Source: Candidatus Buchananbacteria bacterium CG10_big_fil_rev_8_21_14_0_10_33_19
GTDB taxonomy: Bacteria > Patescibacteria > ABY1 > 2-01-FULL-39-33
Reading direction: 5' to 3'
Length of the DNA: 64,000 bases
Assembly: GCA_002773855.1 (NCBI GenBank)
Contig: PEZY01000005.1
Span: 225,809 to 289,808, forward strand
The position numbers and the translations under genes are program-made. The notes below the pieces were generated by a model. It had not been told where the DNA came from, ran no database searches, and saw only the letters and a list, made by a program, of their open reading frames with translations. Shown here in pieces: positions 10,101 to 17,436 of the stretch (its first letter is position 1; each line of letters begins with the position of its first letter).

Positions 10101-10522
10101 TCTACCCATCGGCCCATTCGAGGAATTGTTTTTTTCCAAATATCAGCGTAACGCAAAACACTTAAACGACAACTTTCATTAAATTTATCAATACCAATAT
10201 CTTCAATATCCTTACGACTAGTTAAATTTAATTCTTGCTCTATCATATTTTCAACTGGCAAACCATGACAATCCCAACCCCAACGGCGTTCAACATAATG
10301 ACCATTCATAGTTTGATACCTTGGTACCACATCTTTCATAATACTAGCCACCAAATGACCATAATGAGGAGTACCAGTAGCAAACGGTGGGCCATCATAA
10401 AAACTAAAAACCTTACCATTTTTAGTAGCCTCTAAACTTTTGTGAAATATATTATTATCTTCCCAAAATTTTTGGATTTCTTCTTCCTTTATAACTAAAG
10501 GATTCTTTTTTTGATCACTCAT
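7103..10522 (-). CDS. ileS: Isoleucyl-tRNA synthetase with an inserted histidine-phosphatase domain
   Basis: Charges tRNA-Ile. The class I HIGH motif appears as PHYGH (residues about 52-56), the CP1 editing domain has TTTPWTLIGN and HIAPAFGEED, then WAISRSRFWG and KMSKR (about 785). Between the CP1 region and the FKCEKC...VLDCWFESGSMPY segment there is an extra domain of about 180 residues (roughly 495-675). It has histidine-phosphatase (phosphoglycerate-mutase-like) motifs: IRHAESEKN, SSDVLRARETA and SHGDNIRVL. All reading is in one frame. I place the start at 10522 (MSDQKKNPLV), because the upstream ATG at 10564 lies next to the T-box terminator and adds a non-family 14-residue extension. 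No SD is visible. Confidence 0.95.
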   Translation of the reverse strand: MSDQKKNPLVIKEEEIQKFWEDNNIFHKSLEATKNGKVFSFYDGPPFATGTPHYGHLVASIMKDVVPRYQTMNGHYVERRWGWDCHGLPVENMIEQELNLTSRKDIEDIGIDKFNESCRLSVLRYADIWKKTIPRMGRWVDMEHDYRTMEPWYMESIWWVFKELWDKDLIYEGYKSMHICPRCETTLSNFEVTQGYKDVKDLAVTAKFELVDEPGTYVLAWTTTPWTLIGNVALAVGEDIEYVKVKSEDVNYILAKDLLEKVFADKSYEIVENLKGHDLVGKKYQPLFDCYKDVAIDYRENLYIIVSADFVSTTDGVGVVHIAPAFGEEDMALGNEKNLPMIQHVDETGHIKKEAGEAFAGLEVKPKEDTQKTDVVIIKYLAEKGLLFAKEKYEHSYPHCWRCDTPLLNYATSSWFVKVTEIKKDLIKNNQQVNWIPNHLKNGRFGKWLEDARDWAISRSRFWGAPLPVWRCNDCNDIKVVGSLEELDKSKIFSTNIYAIRHAESEKNVLNVFSDDENKYPLTEKGKTQAEVAIKNVKDLNIDLIVSSDVLRARETAKIIADGLGLRLIFDKRLNEVNPGELQDQSDANEDAAKALADWRKTYTKSLPGGGESVLDIENRMLDLVKDIRNQYPDKNVLLVSHGDNIRVLAAKLSGTKQENVFDHDMPDNTEITQLKNRTVDIHKDVVDTIRFKCEKCTGEMKRVPEVLDCWFESGSMPYAQLHYPFENKDKFQDTFPADFIAEGVDQTRGWFYTLMILATALFDKPAFLNVIANGIVLAEDGNKMSKRLKNYPEPDLIMDKYGADALRFYLLSSPVMTSENLNFSEVGVKEAFQKVVMLTNNVLKFYQLYEDKNIKPNNQSKNILDKWLLSKLNELIVAVSKEMDNYQLAKAVRPIQDFIDEFSTWWLRRSRDRFKSGDTEDKNQAIATFNFVLIEISKVMAPFVPFLAESVYRGVGGELESVHLAKWPQAGNIDDKIIDQMESVRRIVEMGLAMRAEKGVKIRQPLAKLKVIGYDLPVELSELIADEVNVKTVEFEKGAEIKVELDLELTDELKLEGLLRELIRTINSLRKTDGLTIGDRINVLWTSDSEIMKQVLTGEKLSTELKNSTLTSKLINQDDHGKSFNLNGEEVKLAIQKI

Positions 10523-10568
10523 ATTTTTGATATTTATTAATCCATTATGACATTTTTTGGGCAAATAA

Positions 10569-10740
10569 AAAACCCAAATATGGTTTCAAGAGCCTTCACA
10601 GGCGGTACCATCTTGAGTTTATCTTAATTTATTAGCGATCACGGGCTAAACCGATTGGTTCTACTAACTAAAAAGCGTTCTGCCAATGACTCTTCTGGTG
10701 ATTGCCAGAATAATATCGTCTTTTATATTGTTAAAATTGT
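10569..10740 (-). promoter_or_regulatory. T-box leader of ileS with very short Stem I
   Basis: tRNA-sensing leader. On the minus strand a small hairpin TCTGG/CCAGA (10709-10694) shows the loop CAATCA, containing AUC, an Ile codon. The antiterminator (10615-10587) is canonical: CAAGA/UCUUG, a 7-nt bulge UGGUACC, then GCC/GGC. The bulge UGGU would pair with the ACCA end of uncharged tRNA-Ile. A weak stem with a T-run (10586-10566) follows as the probable terminator. The usual long Stem I with specifier bulge and distal loops is absent. ileS begins about 45 nt further on. Recognition of the T-box is secure; the specifier assignment is inferred. Confidence 0.85.
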
Positions 10741-10746
10741 ATCTAT

Positions 10747-10775
10747 AATATACTAGCTGTAATCAATTTTGTCAA
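10747..10775 (-). promoter_or_regulatory. ileS promoter
   Basis: TTGACA (10775-10770), 17 bp, TATATT (10752-10747) on the minus strand, placing the transcript start near 10740, just upstream of the T-box elements. Confidence 0.75.
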
Positions 10776-10816
10776 ACCAATCTGTTGTCATTAAATTACT
10801 TTCAATTTAAAAATAA

Positions 10817-10846
10817 AAAGTCCAGATTTTTTTCTGAACTTCTTTA
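10817..10846 (-). terminator. Terminator of the gene at 10879
   Basis: AAGTTCAG pairs with CTGGACTT (one G-T pair) across an A-rich loop, then TTTTTATTTTT on the minus strand. Confidence 0.7.
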
Positions 10847-10878
10847 TACTTGATAAAACTTTTTAAATCGTCATCATT

Positions 10879-11529
10879 TTAATCTAAAATAGCAACACCT
10901 AAAGCTAGACCACCAATAAACGGCCAGAAACTATTGTTATTAACTTGGGATGCTTCAACCATCTGACGCTGACAATCTTTTAGCTTTTCCGATATTTCAT
11001 CAACAGGACGAGTCATAGCCACTAAGTGAGATCTTAGCTCTTCATTATTATGAAACCACAAAGTAATACTATTAACTTCATACATCGTTAGACCACCGTA
11101 CCGCTCACCAAAGCCCGTGAAACAAATTTCCGCAATCGGCGATGGAGTATCATCCAGTTGAGAGTCAGACTCACTCAAAACATTGATGCGAATTTTACTA
11201 ATGGGCACTGTCTCATTTCTATAGCCATCAAAAAGCAATATCGCTTTAGAACTTTCAGCGCCAACAATGTATATGGCCTTAATTAGACCACAACGATGTT
11301 TAAATTCACGCCAAACCTTTTTTGAATCTGGCACTTCGTCTTTACTAATTTCAACATATTCCGTTTTAACTTTCGTATGAGCTGGAATTAATCTAAAGCC
11401 TAACAACTTGAACTCTGGAACCTCAATTTGCACTTTTCTGGCAACAGGCCAATTAGTAACAGATATTTGATTAGACCTGGGATTACACCATTTGGAATTA
11501 GTTAATTCTTGTCTTTCCTTATTGCTCAT
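10879..11529 (-). CDS. Hypothetical protein with a C-terminal membrane anchor
   Basis: I do not recognise this 216-residue protein. The body is soluble and probably beta-rich with mixed charge. Residues about 175-195 (EISEKLKDCQRQMVEASQ) look helical, and the last 16 residues (FWPFIGGLALGVAILD) are hydrophobic and could anchor the C-terminus in the membrane. A good SD (CAGGAG, 8-9 nt before the ATG) and an upstream TTGACA element mark it as an independently expressed gene with its own terminator. It lies between the ileS T-box and ferredoxin without obvious functional link. Confidence 0.75.
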   Translation of the reverse strand: MSNKERQELTNSKWCNPRSNQISVTNWPVARKVQIEVPEFKLLGFRLIPAHTKVKTEYVEISKDEVPDSKKVWREFKHRCGLIKAIYIVGAESSKAILLFDGYRNETVPISKIRINVLSESDSQLDDTPSPIAEICFTGFGERYGGLTMYEVNSITLWFHNNEELRSHLVAMTRPVDEISEKLKDCQRQMVEASQVNNNSFWPFIGGLALGVAILD

Positions 11530-11643
11530 TTCTTTACTCCTGTGGTTGACTATTTATAATGTACTAACTATAGATATATCATATATCTAGTAATTTGTCA
11601 ATCATCAATAATAAAAAACGCTTACTACGCATTTATTCAACAA

Positions 11644-11673
11644 AAAACCACTAATAGCTCACCAGTGGTTTTC
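11644..11673 (-). terminator. Terminator after the ferredoxin gene
   Basis: AAAACCACT and AGTGGTTTT form the stem and, on the minus strand, are followed by a T-rich run. It lies 22 bp after the ferredoxin stop. Confidence 0.75.
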
Positions 11674-11694
11674 TAATATATCTGAATTTATTAT

Positions 11695-11886
11695 CTATTC
11701 CCAGCTAATAGCTTGAACCGGACAAGCGGTTATTGCTTCATCTACCTTGTCTTTATTAGTTTTATAGTCAGCCTTTTGGACCACGGCAATGATTCTATCG
11801 TCTTTGTCTTCCATCTTAAAAACCTCTGGACACACGGCTTCACAGGTACCACAACCAATACAACTATCATTTACAATTGGTTTCAT
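11695..11886 (-). CDS. Small 4Fe-4S ferredoxin
   Basis: A 63-residue electron carrier. CIGCGTCEAVCP supplies three cluster cysteines and the distant CPVQAISW the fourth; extra cysteines for a second cluster are absent, so this is a single 4Fe-4S type. A likely partner is the 2-oxoacid:ferredoxin oxidoreductase encoded at 40.1-42.5 kb, which needs a low-potential acceptor; that link is inferred from function, not position. It lies 29 bp after the receiver-domain gene in the same direction. Confidence 0.95.
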   Translation of the reverse strand: MKPIVNDSCIGCGTCEAVCPEVFKMEDKDDRIIAVVQKADYKTNKDKVDEAITACPVQAISWE

Positions 11887-11915
11887 ATTATTTGGAATAA
11901 TTAATTAAAATTTAA

Positions 11916-12296
11916 TCACTTAATAGCCAATATATCCTTAATTTTTTGTGCTAATTTGGCCGGCGTATAATCTGATTTTATTAAATAATTTTTAGCTCCC
12001 AGCTTCATGGCTCGATCTATTTCCGCTTTTTGAGTTAAGTTACTAAAAACATAAATCATAGTCTTACTAGCAACTTTATCAGCCTTAATTTCACCTAAAA
12101 CCTCATAACCATCCTTTTTAGGAATAATTAAATCCAATAACACTAAATCTGGTTTAATCTTTTTTACTGCGCTTAAAGTATTAGCACCATCATTTAACAC
12201 AGTAACCTCAAAACCAGCCTGTTTTAAGGAAATACTAAATAAATCAGCTAGATCTGGCTCATCTTCAACTAGTAATATTTTATATTTTTTAGTCAT
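11916..12296 (-). CDS. Single-domain response regulator (receiver only)
   Basis: A CheY-like receiver of about 126 residues with no output domain. The acidic pair is in LLVEDEPD, the phosphorylated Asp is in LVLLDLIIPKK, the Ser/Thr switch in VFSNL and the conserved Lys in YLIKSDY. I place the start at 12296 (MTKKYKILLVEDE) because the six residues before it are not family-like. No kinase is adjacent; the two membrane kinases at 17.4-20.8 kb are the only ones in the window and are possible but unproven partners. It lies 35 bp from argS. Confidence 0.93.
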   Translation of the reverse strand: MTKKYKILLVEDEPDLADLFSISLKQAGFEVTVLNDGANTLSAVKKIKPDLVLLDLIIPKKDGYEVLGEIKADKVASKTMIYVFSNLTQKAEIDRAMKLGAKNYLIKSDYTPAKLAQKIKDILAIK

Positions 12297-12331
12297 ATAT
12301 TTATTATACACCAATTTATAATAAGTAAAAA

Positions 12332-14038
12332 TTACATTTGGTCTAGTGGTTCAATGCCCAACAAATCCAAACCATTAATCAAAACTTTCCTAATTGAATC
12401 CACCAATATTAGTCTAGCTTCTTTGATTTCCTTAGTTGAGTTAATAATTGGTGATTTTTGATAGAAAGCCGAAAATAATTTGGCTAAATCAAATAAATAT
12501 TTAGCCACCTGACTAGGATCATAATTTTTGGCCGACTCGGCTACTACTTCAGGAAAACTAGCTAATTGTAACAAGATTTCTTTTTCTAAATCACTATTTA
12601 ATTTTGAATAGTCAATAGTAGAAAAAGTGGTGACTTTAGCTTTTTTGAGAACGCTACTAATACGGCTGCAAGTGTACTGAATATAAGGTCCACTAAACCC
12701 GTCAAAACTCAGAGCTTCGTCAATATCAAAAGTAATAACACTATTATTGCCAACCTTTAACATATTAAATTTAATAGCTGATAAAGCAATTTTTCTAGCT
12801 ACTTCATTAATCTTTTTTTCTGGCCAATCTTCGTGTCTATTTTTTGTCTCAATAGTGGCGCGATCGACAACTTGATTATAAAAATCTTCAAATAAAACTA
12901 CATTACCTTTACGCGAAGCCATGGCTCCATCTTTTAAAGTTACAAACTCATACGGAATATGAATCATTTTTTTATCAAAACCAATCACCTCCATAGTTTT
13001 AAAAAATTGCTGCAAGTAAAAACTCTGGCGACTATCTACCACCACAATACTCTCGTCAATTTTAAACTTTTCAAATTTTAATTTAGCCAAAGCCAATTCT
13101 TTGGTCGAATAAAGTGAAGAACCGTCAGATTTTAAAAGTAAAAATTGTTTTAAATGATATTTTTCTAAATCGATTATTACTGCTCCTTCTGATTTTTGAG
13201 CCACACCCTGCTCTAATAATTCGGCCACCATTTTTTTACCAGGCTTTTCTACTTCACTTTCATAAAAAAAATGATCAAACTTAACACCCAATATTTTATA
13301 AATACGATCAAAATCATCCAAGCTCCATTTTCTAGTTTTTTTCCATAAAGCTGTCCATTTTTTATCACCAGTTTCTAATTTTTGCAGAACCTCATCAACT
13401 TCTTTTTTATATTCTAGATTAGATTCTATTTTTTGTGAGCCATCAGTATAAACCTGACCCAAGAATTTACCTTTATTTTCTGGTAACTCCTTAGCTGAAT
13501 AAAATTTATCGTAAGCCCACAAACATTTCGCTACATGAGCACCAATATCACCAATATAATTAACAGCGGTTACCTTATGCCCAGAAAATCTTAAAATGTT
13601 AACCAAACTATTACCAAGTATAGCGTTCCTCAAGTGGCCAACATGAAATTCTTTGTGAGTATTAGGCTGAGAAAACTCTAACATAATTTTCTTTGGACTA
13701 TTTTTGGCGCCACCGTAAATATCTTTGTTTTTTTGGATCTCATTATTTACCGACTTGCCCAAAATTTCTGGATCAATAAAAAAATTTAGATAAGCGCCAA
13801 TGTTTTTTATCTCCTTAATCACTCCGCCAGAATTTATTTTTTCGGCCAGCTCTTGGGCAATTTGATTTGGTGATTGTCTAGTTATTTTTGATAAATAAAA
13901 ACACGGTACTGCTAAATCACCCATCATAGAATCTGGTGGCACTACTACTTCTAATTTATGTAAATCAAAATCTACCTCAATAGCCTGGGCTATGAGATCT
14001 ATAATCTGCTTTTTAATTTTTAAAATTATGTAATCCAT
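12332..14038 (-). CDS. argS: Arginyl-tRNA synthetase
   Basis: Charges tRNA-Arg; 568 residues, normal length. The N-terminal Add1 domain is followed by SQPNTHKEFHVGHLRNAILG with the HVGH form of the HIGH motif (near residue 132). MASRKGNVV stands where KMSKS is found, as in many bacterial ArgRS enzymes that lack a standard KMSKS. The C-terminal anticodon-binding helical bundle ends near LDLLGIEPLDQM. Unlike ileS and thrS it has no T-box, and it shares a transcription direction with the receiver and ferredoxin genes downstream. Confidence 0.97.
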   Translation of the reverse strand: MDYIILKIKKQIIDLIAQAIEVDFDLHKLEVVVPPDSMMGDLAVPCFYLSKITRQSPNQIAQELAEKINSGGVIKEIKNIGAYLNFFIDPEILGKSVNNEIQKNKDIYGGAKNSPKKIMLEFSQPNTHKEFHVGHLRNAILGNSLVNILRFSGHKVTAVNYIGDIGAHVAKCLWAYDKFYSAKELPENKGKFLGQVYTDGSQKIESNLEYKKEVDEVLQKLETGDKKWTALWKKTRKWSLDDFDRIYKILGVKFDHFFYESEVEKPGKKMVAELLEQGVAQKSEGAVIIDLEKYHLKQFLLLKSDGSSLYSTKELALAKLKFEKFKIDESIVVVDSRQSFYLQQFFKTMEVIGFDKKMIHIPYEFVTLKDGAMASRKGNVVLFEDFYNQVVDRATIETKNRHEDWPEKKINEVARKIALSAIKFNMLKVGNNSVITFDIDEALSFDGFSGPYIQYTCSRISSVLKKAKVTTFSTIDYSKLNSDLEKEILLQLASFPEVVAESAKNYDPSQVAKYLFDLAKLFSAFYQKSPIINSTKEIKEARLILVDSIRKVLINGLDLLGIEPLDQM

Positions 14039-14117
14039 TAAACTTATTCTACTCTAAAATTGCCCATAAATCAAACAAAAAACCGTTCCAATTAGGGAAC
14101 GGCTACTTCAAAGCTTT

Positions 14118-14510
14118 TTAGAAATCATGTAAAGAATCAATGGCTTTGGCTGGAACGTTCCTCATTCCCGCATGACCATCCTGCTCTAATAAAAATCTAC
14201 AAATATATTGCCTGGCATTAACTGGCACTTTCAAAAGCAGTAGTAAATTATCTCTAGCGTGGGGCTCGATCCAGCTAATATGCTTCATTAGTAGATCAAC
14301 TTCCGCACAAGTAATTTTTAGAAAATTAGCCACTTCGATTGGCAATAGGCCACGTTCCTCAATAAAACTTTTAAAATCAACAAGGTTACCAGCAGACGGC
14401 GCTTTAGGACCAGCCTTAATAACCTCATTAAACCTATCTGACTCTCGCCTACAAAGAATATACTTTTCTTCGACTGCTGGATGATTAGTACATTTTTTGT
14501 CCTTATCCAC
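14118..14510 (-). CDS. Hypothetical protein, possible helix-turn-helix
   Basis: Unrecognised 130-residue protein. The middle (FKSFIEERGLLPIEVANFLK to about residue 95) has the spacing of a helix-turn-helix domain like those of XRE regulators, but the match is loose. Three cysteines in the first 25 residues (KKCTNHP and ILCRRE) could bind metal. It starts with GTG at 14510, chosen because GGGAGGT lies 5-6 nt upstream. It is monocistronic with an upstream TTGACA-type element and a hairpin terminator near 14080-14103. It lies divergent from the thrS leader. Confidence 0.7.
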   Translation of the reverse strand: MDKDKKCTNHPAVEEKYILCRRESDRFNEVIKAGPKAPSAGNLVDFKSFIEERGLLPIEVANFLKITCAEVDLLMKHISWIEPHARDNLLLLLKVPVNARQYICRFLLEQDGHAGMRNVPAKAIDSLHDF

Positions 14511-14589
14511 TCTACACCTCCCTTGTATTTAAATGTGCCAAGAACTTTGACCTAAAAGTATAATAATATGACAATATTGTCAAGATGCC

Positions 14590-14618
14590 TTGACCAAATA
14601 AACAAAAAAGTCTATAAT
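14590..14618 (+). promoter_or_regulatory. thrS promoter
   Basis: TTGACC (14590-14595), 17 bp, TATAAT (14613-14618), placing the transcript start near 14625, just before the T-box structure. Confidence 0.8.
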
Positions 14619-14630
14619 TTTAACTATAAA

Positions 14631-14822
14631 ACGATTGAAGCGAGTACCAACCGCTTACTCCCATTAACTATTAATCGGAGCCATAAGTTTGTTTATGCTA
14701 AGTTTTTAAAAAAGAGCCTATAAAATTATCTATAGGAATGCGGGTGGAACCGCGGAAGGACAATAAACCTTTCGTCCCGAACATATTTTTTAATATATAT
14801 GTTTAGGAGGAAAGGTTTTTTT
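14631..14822 (+). promoter_or_regulatory. T-box leader of thrS with very short Stem I and terminator
   Basis: The hairpin AAGCG/CGCTT (14638-14656) has a 9-nt loop AGTACCAAC with ACC, a Thr codon, and is enclosed by CGATT/AATCG. A Stem III hairpin CCTATA/TATAGG precedes the antiterminator: CGGG/CCCG, the 7-nt bulge TGGAACC (14745-14751) and an 8-bp second helix. TGGA would pair with the UCCA end of tRNA-Thr, consistent with a U discriminator base. The competing terminator (14765-14822) is long and ends in seven T. The two hairpins share CCTTTCGTCCCG, so they are mutually exclusive. The gap from 14823 to 14911 shows no further element. Confidence 0.9.
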
Positions 14823-14911
14823 ATTTATCTGGCTTAATGTTTTATAATTAAAATAATATAAAAAATCCAACTCTATTTAAGTAGTTTAATCTAAAAAAAT
14901 AATTCAATTAT

Positions 14912-16660
14912 ATGAATAATCAACAATTAGAAAAAATACGCCATTCTACTTCTCATATTATGGCCTACGCAGTGAGAGAAATTTTTGGTAATGATGTTAA
15001 ATTTGCTATTGGTCCGGTAATTGACGAGGGCTTTTACTATGATTTTGATTTAGGTGAAATCACTATATCAACTGATGATTTCAAAAAAATAGAAAATAAA
15101 ATGACCGAGCTTATAAAACAAAAATTACCTTTTATTAGAACCGAAGTTAGTATTGAAGAAGCCCTTAAAAAAACTAACGACCAACCCTACAAACAAGAAT
15201 TAATTAATGATTTATCTACTAAGGGTGAAACAACAGTTAGTTTTTACAAGGTTGGAGAATTTGAAGATTTATGTCGCGGACCACATATTGAAAGTACTAA
15301 AGAACTTGGTAATTTTAAATTATTAAAATTAGCTGGCGCTTATTGGCGTGGTGATGAAAAAAATAAAATGTTACAACGAATTTATGGTACCGCTTTTGCC
15401 ACCAAAGATGAATTACAAAAATATCTAATCGCTCTGAAAGAAGCTGAGCAAAGAGACCATAGAAAAATCGGCAAAGAACAAGAATTATTTTTCATCGATG
15501 ATACTATTGGTAAAGGACTGGTCATGTGGCAACCAAATGGCACTATTATCAGAAATGAAATAGAAAAATTAGCTATCGAAATGGAAGATAAGGGTGATTA
15601 TAAAAGAGTGGTAACTCCCCACCTAGCGAAAGAAGAACTTTATTTAACCTCTGGTCATTTACCTTACTACAAAGATGGTATGTACCCAGCTATGGTTATG
15701 GATGATGGTACTTATTATCTACGAGCGATGAACTGTCCTCATCATCATATGATCTACAAACACCAAATGCGAAGCTATCGTGATTTACCTCTTCGTATTG
15801 CCGAATACGGCACAGTTTATCGCAACGAATTATCAGGCACATTGGCTGGCCTACTTCGAGTACGTGGCCTAGCAATGAATGATGCTCATATTTATTGTCG
15901 AAAAGACCAAATTAAAGATGAATTCAAAGCAGTTTTAGATTTAACTTTAAAATATTTTGAAATTTTTGGTTTAGAAAATTATTATTTTAGATTGTCTAAG
16001 TGGAGCAAAGATCATACCGATAAATATATTAACGAACCAGCCAATTGGGAATACAGTCAAAACGTAATCAAAGAAATTTTAGACGAAGCTAAAGTAGACT
16101 ATGTTGAAGCAGACGATGAAGCAGCTTTCTACGGACCAAAAATTGATATTCAATTTAAATCTATCATTGGTCGTGAAGAAACTATGGCCACTATTCAACT
16201 AGATTTTTTAGCCAAAGAAAGATTTAAACTTCACTACACTGATACTGACGGCAAAGATAATAATGAAGTCTTTGTTATTCATCGAGCGCCACTATCCACT
16301 CATGAGAGATTTACAGCTTTCCTAATTGAATATTATGGTGGTATTTGGCCAACTTGGTTATCACCTGTTCAAGTTCGCGTTATACCAATTTCTGAAAAAT
16401 TTATTGACTACGCTAAAGCAGTTAAAAGTAAAATTAAAGATTCTAAAATTAGAGTTGATATTGACGACAGTAATGAATCACTAGGCAAACGTGTCAGAAA
16501 TGCCGAAAAATCCAAGATTCCTTATATTTTAGTGGTGGGCGAAAAAGAGCAAACAGATCAAACTGTAGCTGTCAGAAAAAGAACTGACGGTGATCAGGGT
16601 TCTAAAAAAATCGAAGACTTCATTCTAGATATCAAAACAGAAATTGAAAATCGAAAATAA
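14912..16660 (+). CDS. thrS: Threonyl-tRNA synthetase without the TGS domain
   Basis: Charges tRNA-Thr. The protein of 582 residues begins directly with the editing domain (HSTSH near residue 10 and CRGPH near residue 115, the zinc-type editing pocket), so the usual N-terminal TGS domain is absent. The class II core has MNCPHHHMIYK and RVRGLAMNDAHIYC, with the zinc ligands Cys and His, and the C-terminal anticodon-binding domain includes VRVIPISEKFIDYA and RKRTDGDQGSKKIEDF. No SD is visible before the ATG. Expression is expected to be controlled by the T-box upstream. Confidence 0.97.
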   Translation: MNNQQLEKIRHSTSHIMAYAVREIFGNDVKFAIGPVIDEGFYYDFDLGEITISTDDFKKIENKMTELIKQKLPFIRTEVSIEEALKKTNDQPYKQELINDLSTKGETTVSFYKVGEFEDLCRGPHIESTKELGNFKLLKLAGAYWRGDEKNKMLQRIYGTAFATKDELQKYLIALKEAEQRDHRKIGKEQELFFIDDTIGKGLVMWQPNGTIIRNEIEKLAIEMEDKGDYKRVVTPHLAKEELYLTSGHLPYYKDGMYPAMVMDDGTYYLRAMNCPHHHMIYKHQMRSYRDLPLRIAEYGTVYRNELSGTLAGLLRVRGLAMNDAHIYCRKDQIKDEFKAVLDLTLKYFEIFGLENYYFRLSKWSKDHTDKYINEPANWEYSQNVIKEILDEAKVDYVEADDEAAFYGPKIDIQFKSIIGREETMATIQLDFLAKERFKLHYTDTDGKDNNEVFVIHRAPLSTHERFTAFLIEYYGGIWPTWLSPVQVRVIPISEKFIDYAKAVKSKIKDSKIRVDIDDSNESLGKRVRNAEKSKIPYILVVGEKEQTDQTVAVRKRTDGDQGSKKIEDFILDIKTEIENRK

Positions 16661-16675
16661 ACATTGCAACATAAA

Positions 16676-16700
16676 AACTCCAACCTAAGCTGGAGTTTTT
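16676..16700 (+). terminator. thrS terminator
   Basis: AACTCCA pairs with TGGAGTT, followed by TTT and ATTTT; 16 bp after the stop codon. Confidence 0.8.
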
Positions 16701-16774
16701 ATTTTGACAAAAATAAACTCCTATGTTAGAAATAAATCTTACTAGTACCTTTCAAACTCAAGAGGAAGTAACAA

Positions 16775-17413
16775 ATGCCCAAGCCCAAAAACAATCAACT
16801 ACCAATTAAAGAGAATCACGAAAAATTTATTAATCGACTGAGATTAAAAGTCACGGATCGAGAATTAGTGCTAATTGATTGGGCCTATATTAATGCTAAG
16901 TACGGCCATCGCAATCAACAGCGAGATGACGGCAGTAGATACTTTGATCACCTGAGATCAACCGCCTTAATTTTAATTGATGAATTAAAAATTTTTGATA
17001 GCGAAATGATTATTTCGGCTCTAATGCATGATATGCTAGAAGACAGTTTTTTATTTGATACCAAAAGAATTAAAATTCTTTTTGGCAAAAAAGTAGCCAA
17101 AATGGTTAATCAACTGAGTATGCCAGAAATGAATATTAAAATATTCAAATCCAAAAAAGACCGTCTTGACCATTACCATGCAACAATTAAAAAAAGTCCT
17201 CTAAAAGTAATTATTATAAAACTTTGTGACCGCTTACATAACCTACGTACAATGAATAATTGTCCGCCAGAAAAAAGAAAACGCAAAACCAAAGAAACAT
17301 TAGATCATTATCTCCCACTGATTAGATTACTAAACAATGACTACCCAGAAATAGCTACAATATTTTATCATGAATATGAAAAATCATTAGATGAATTAAC
17401 AAAAACCACCTAA
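16775..17413 (+). CDS. HD-domain protein like the (p)ppGpp hydrolase domain of SpoT
   Basis: A 212-residue stand-alone HD hydrolase. YFDHLRSTALIL corresponds to the first metal His motif, ALMHDMLEDS to the HDxxED motif and KLCDRLHNLRTM to the KLADRLHNxRT motif of RelA/SpoT hydrolase domains. No synthetase, TGS or ACT domain is present, so it resembles small alarmone hydrolases (MESH1/SAH type). The substrate is inferred by family only. It has a good SD (AGAGGAAG before ATG) and a convergent terminator shared with the kinase gene. Confidence 0.85.
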   Translation: MPKPKNNQLPIKENHEKFINRLRLKVTDRELVLIDWAYINAKYGHRNQQRDDGSRYFDHLRSTALILIDELKIFDSEMIISALMHDMLEDSFLFDTKRIKILFGKKVAKMVNQLSMPEMNIKIFKSKKDRLDHYHATIKKSPLKVIIIKLCDRLHNLRTMNNCPPEKRKRKTKETLDHYLPLIRLLNNDYPEIATIFYHEYEKSLDELTKTT

Positions 17414-17433
17414 AAAAATAGGTGGCTTTTTTT
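17406..17433. terminator. Bidirectional terminator
   Basis: CCACCT/AGGTGG with an A-rich loop; T-run on the plus side and a matching A-run on the other, between the convergent HD gene and histidine kinase gene. Confidence 0.75.
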
Positions 17434-17436
17434 ATT

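Noticed and set aside
10523..10564. Upstream ATG for ileS
   Set aside because: It adds 14 residues unlike IleRS and begins right at the T-box terminator's T-run; the ATG at 10522 fits better.
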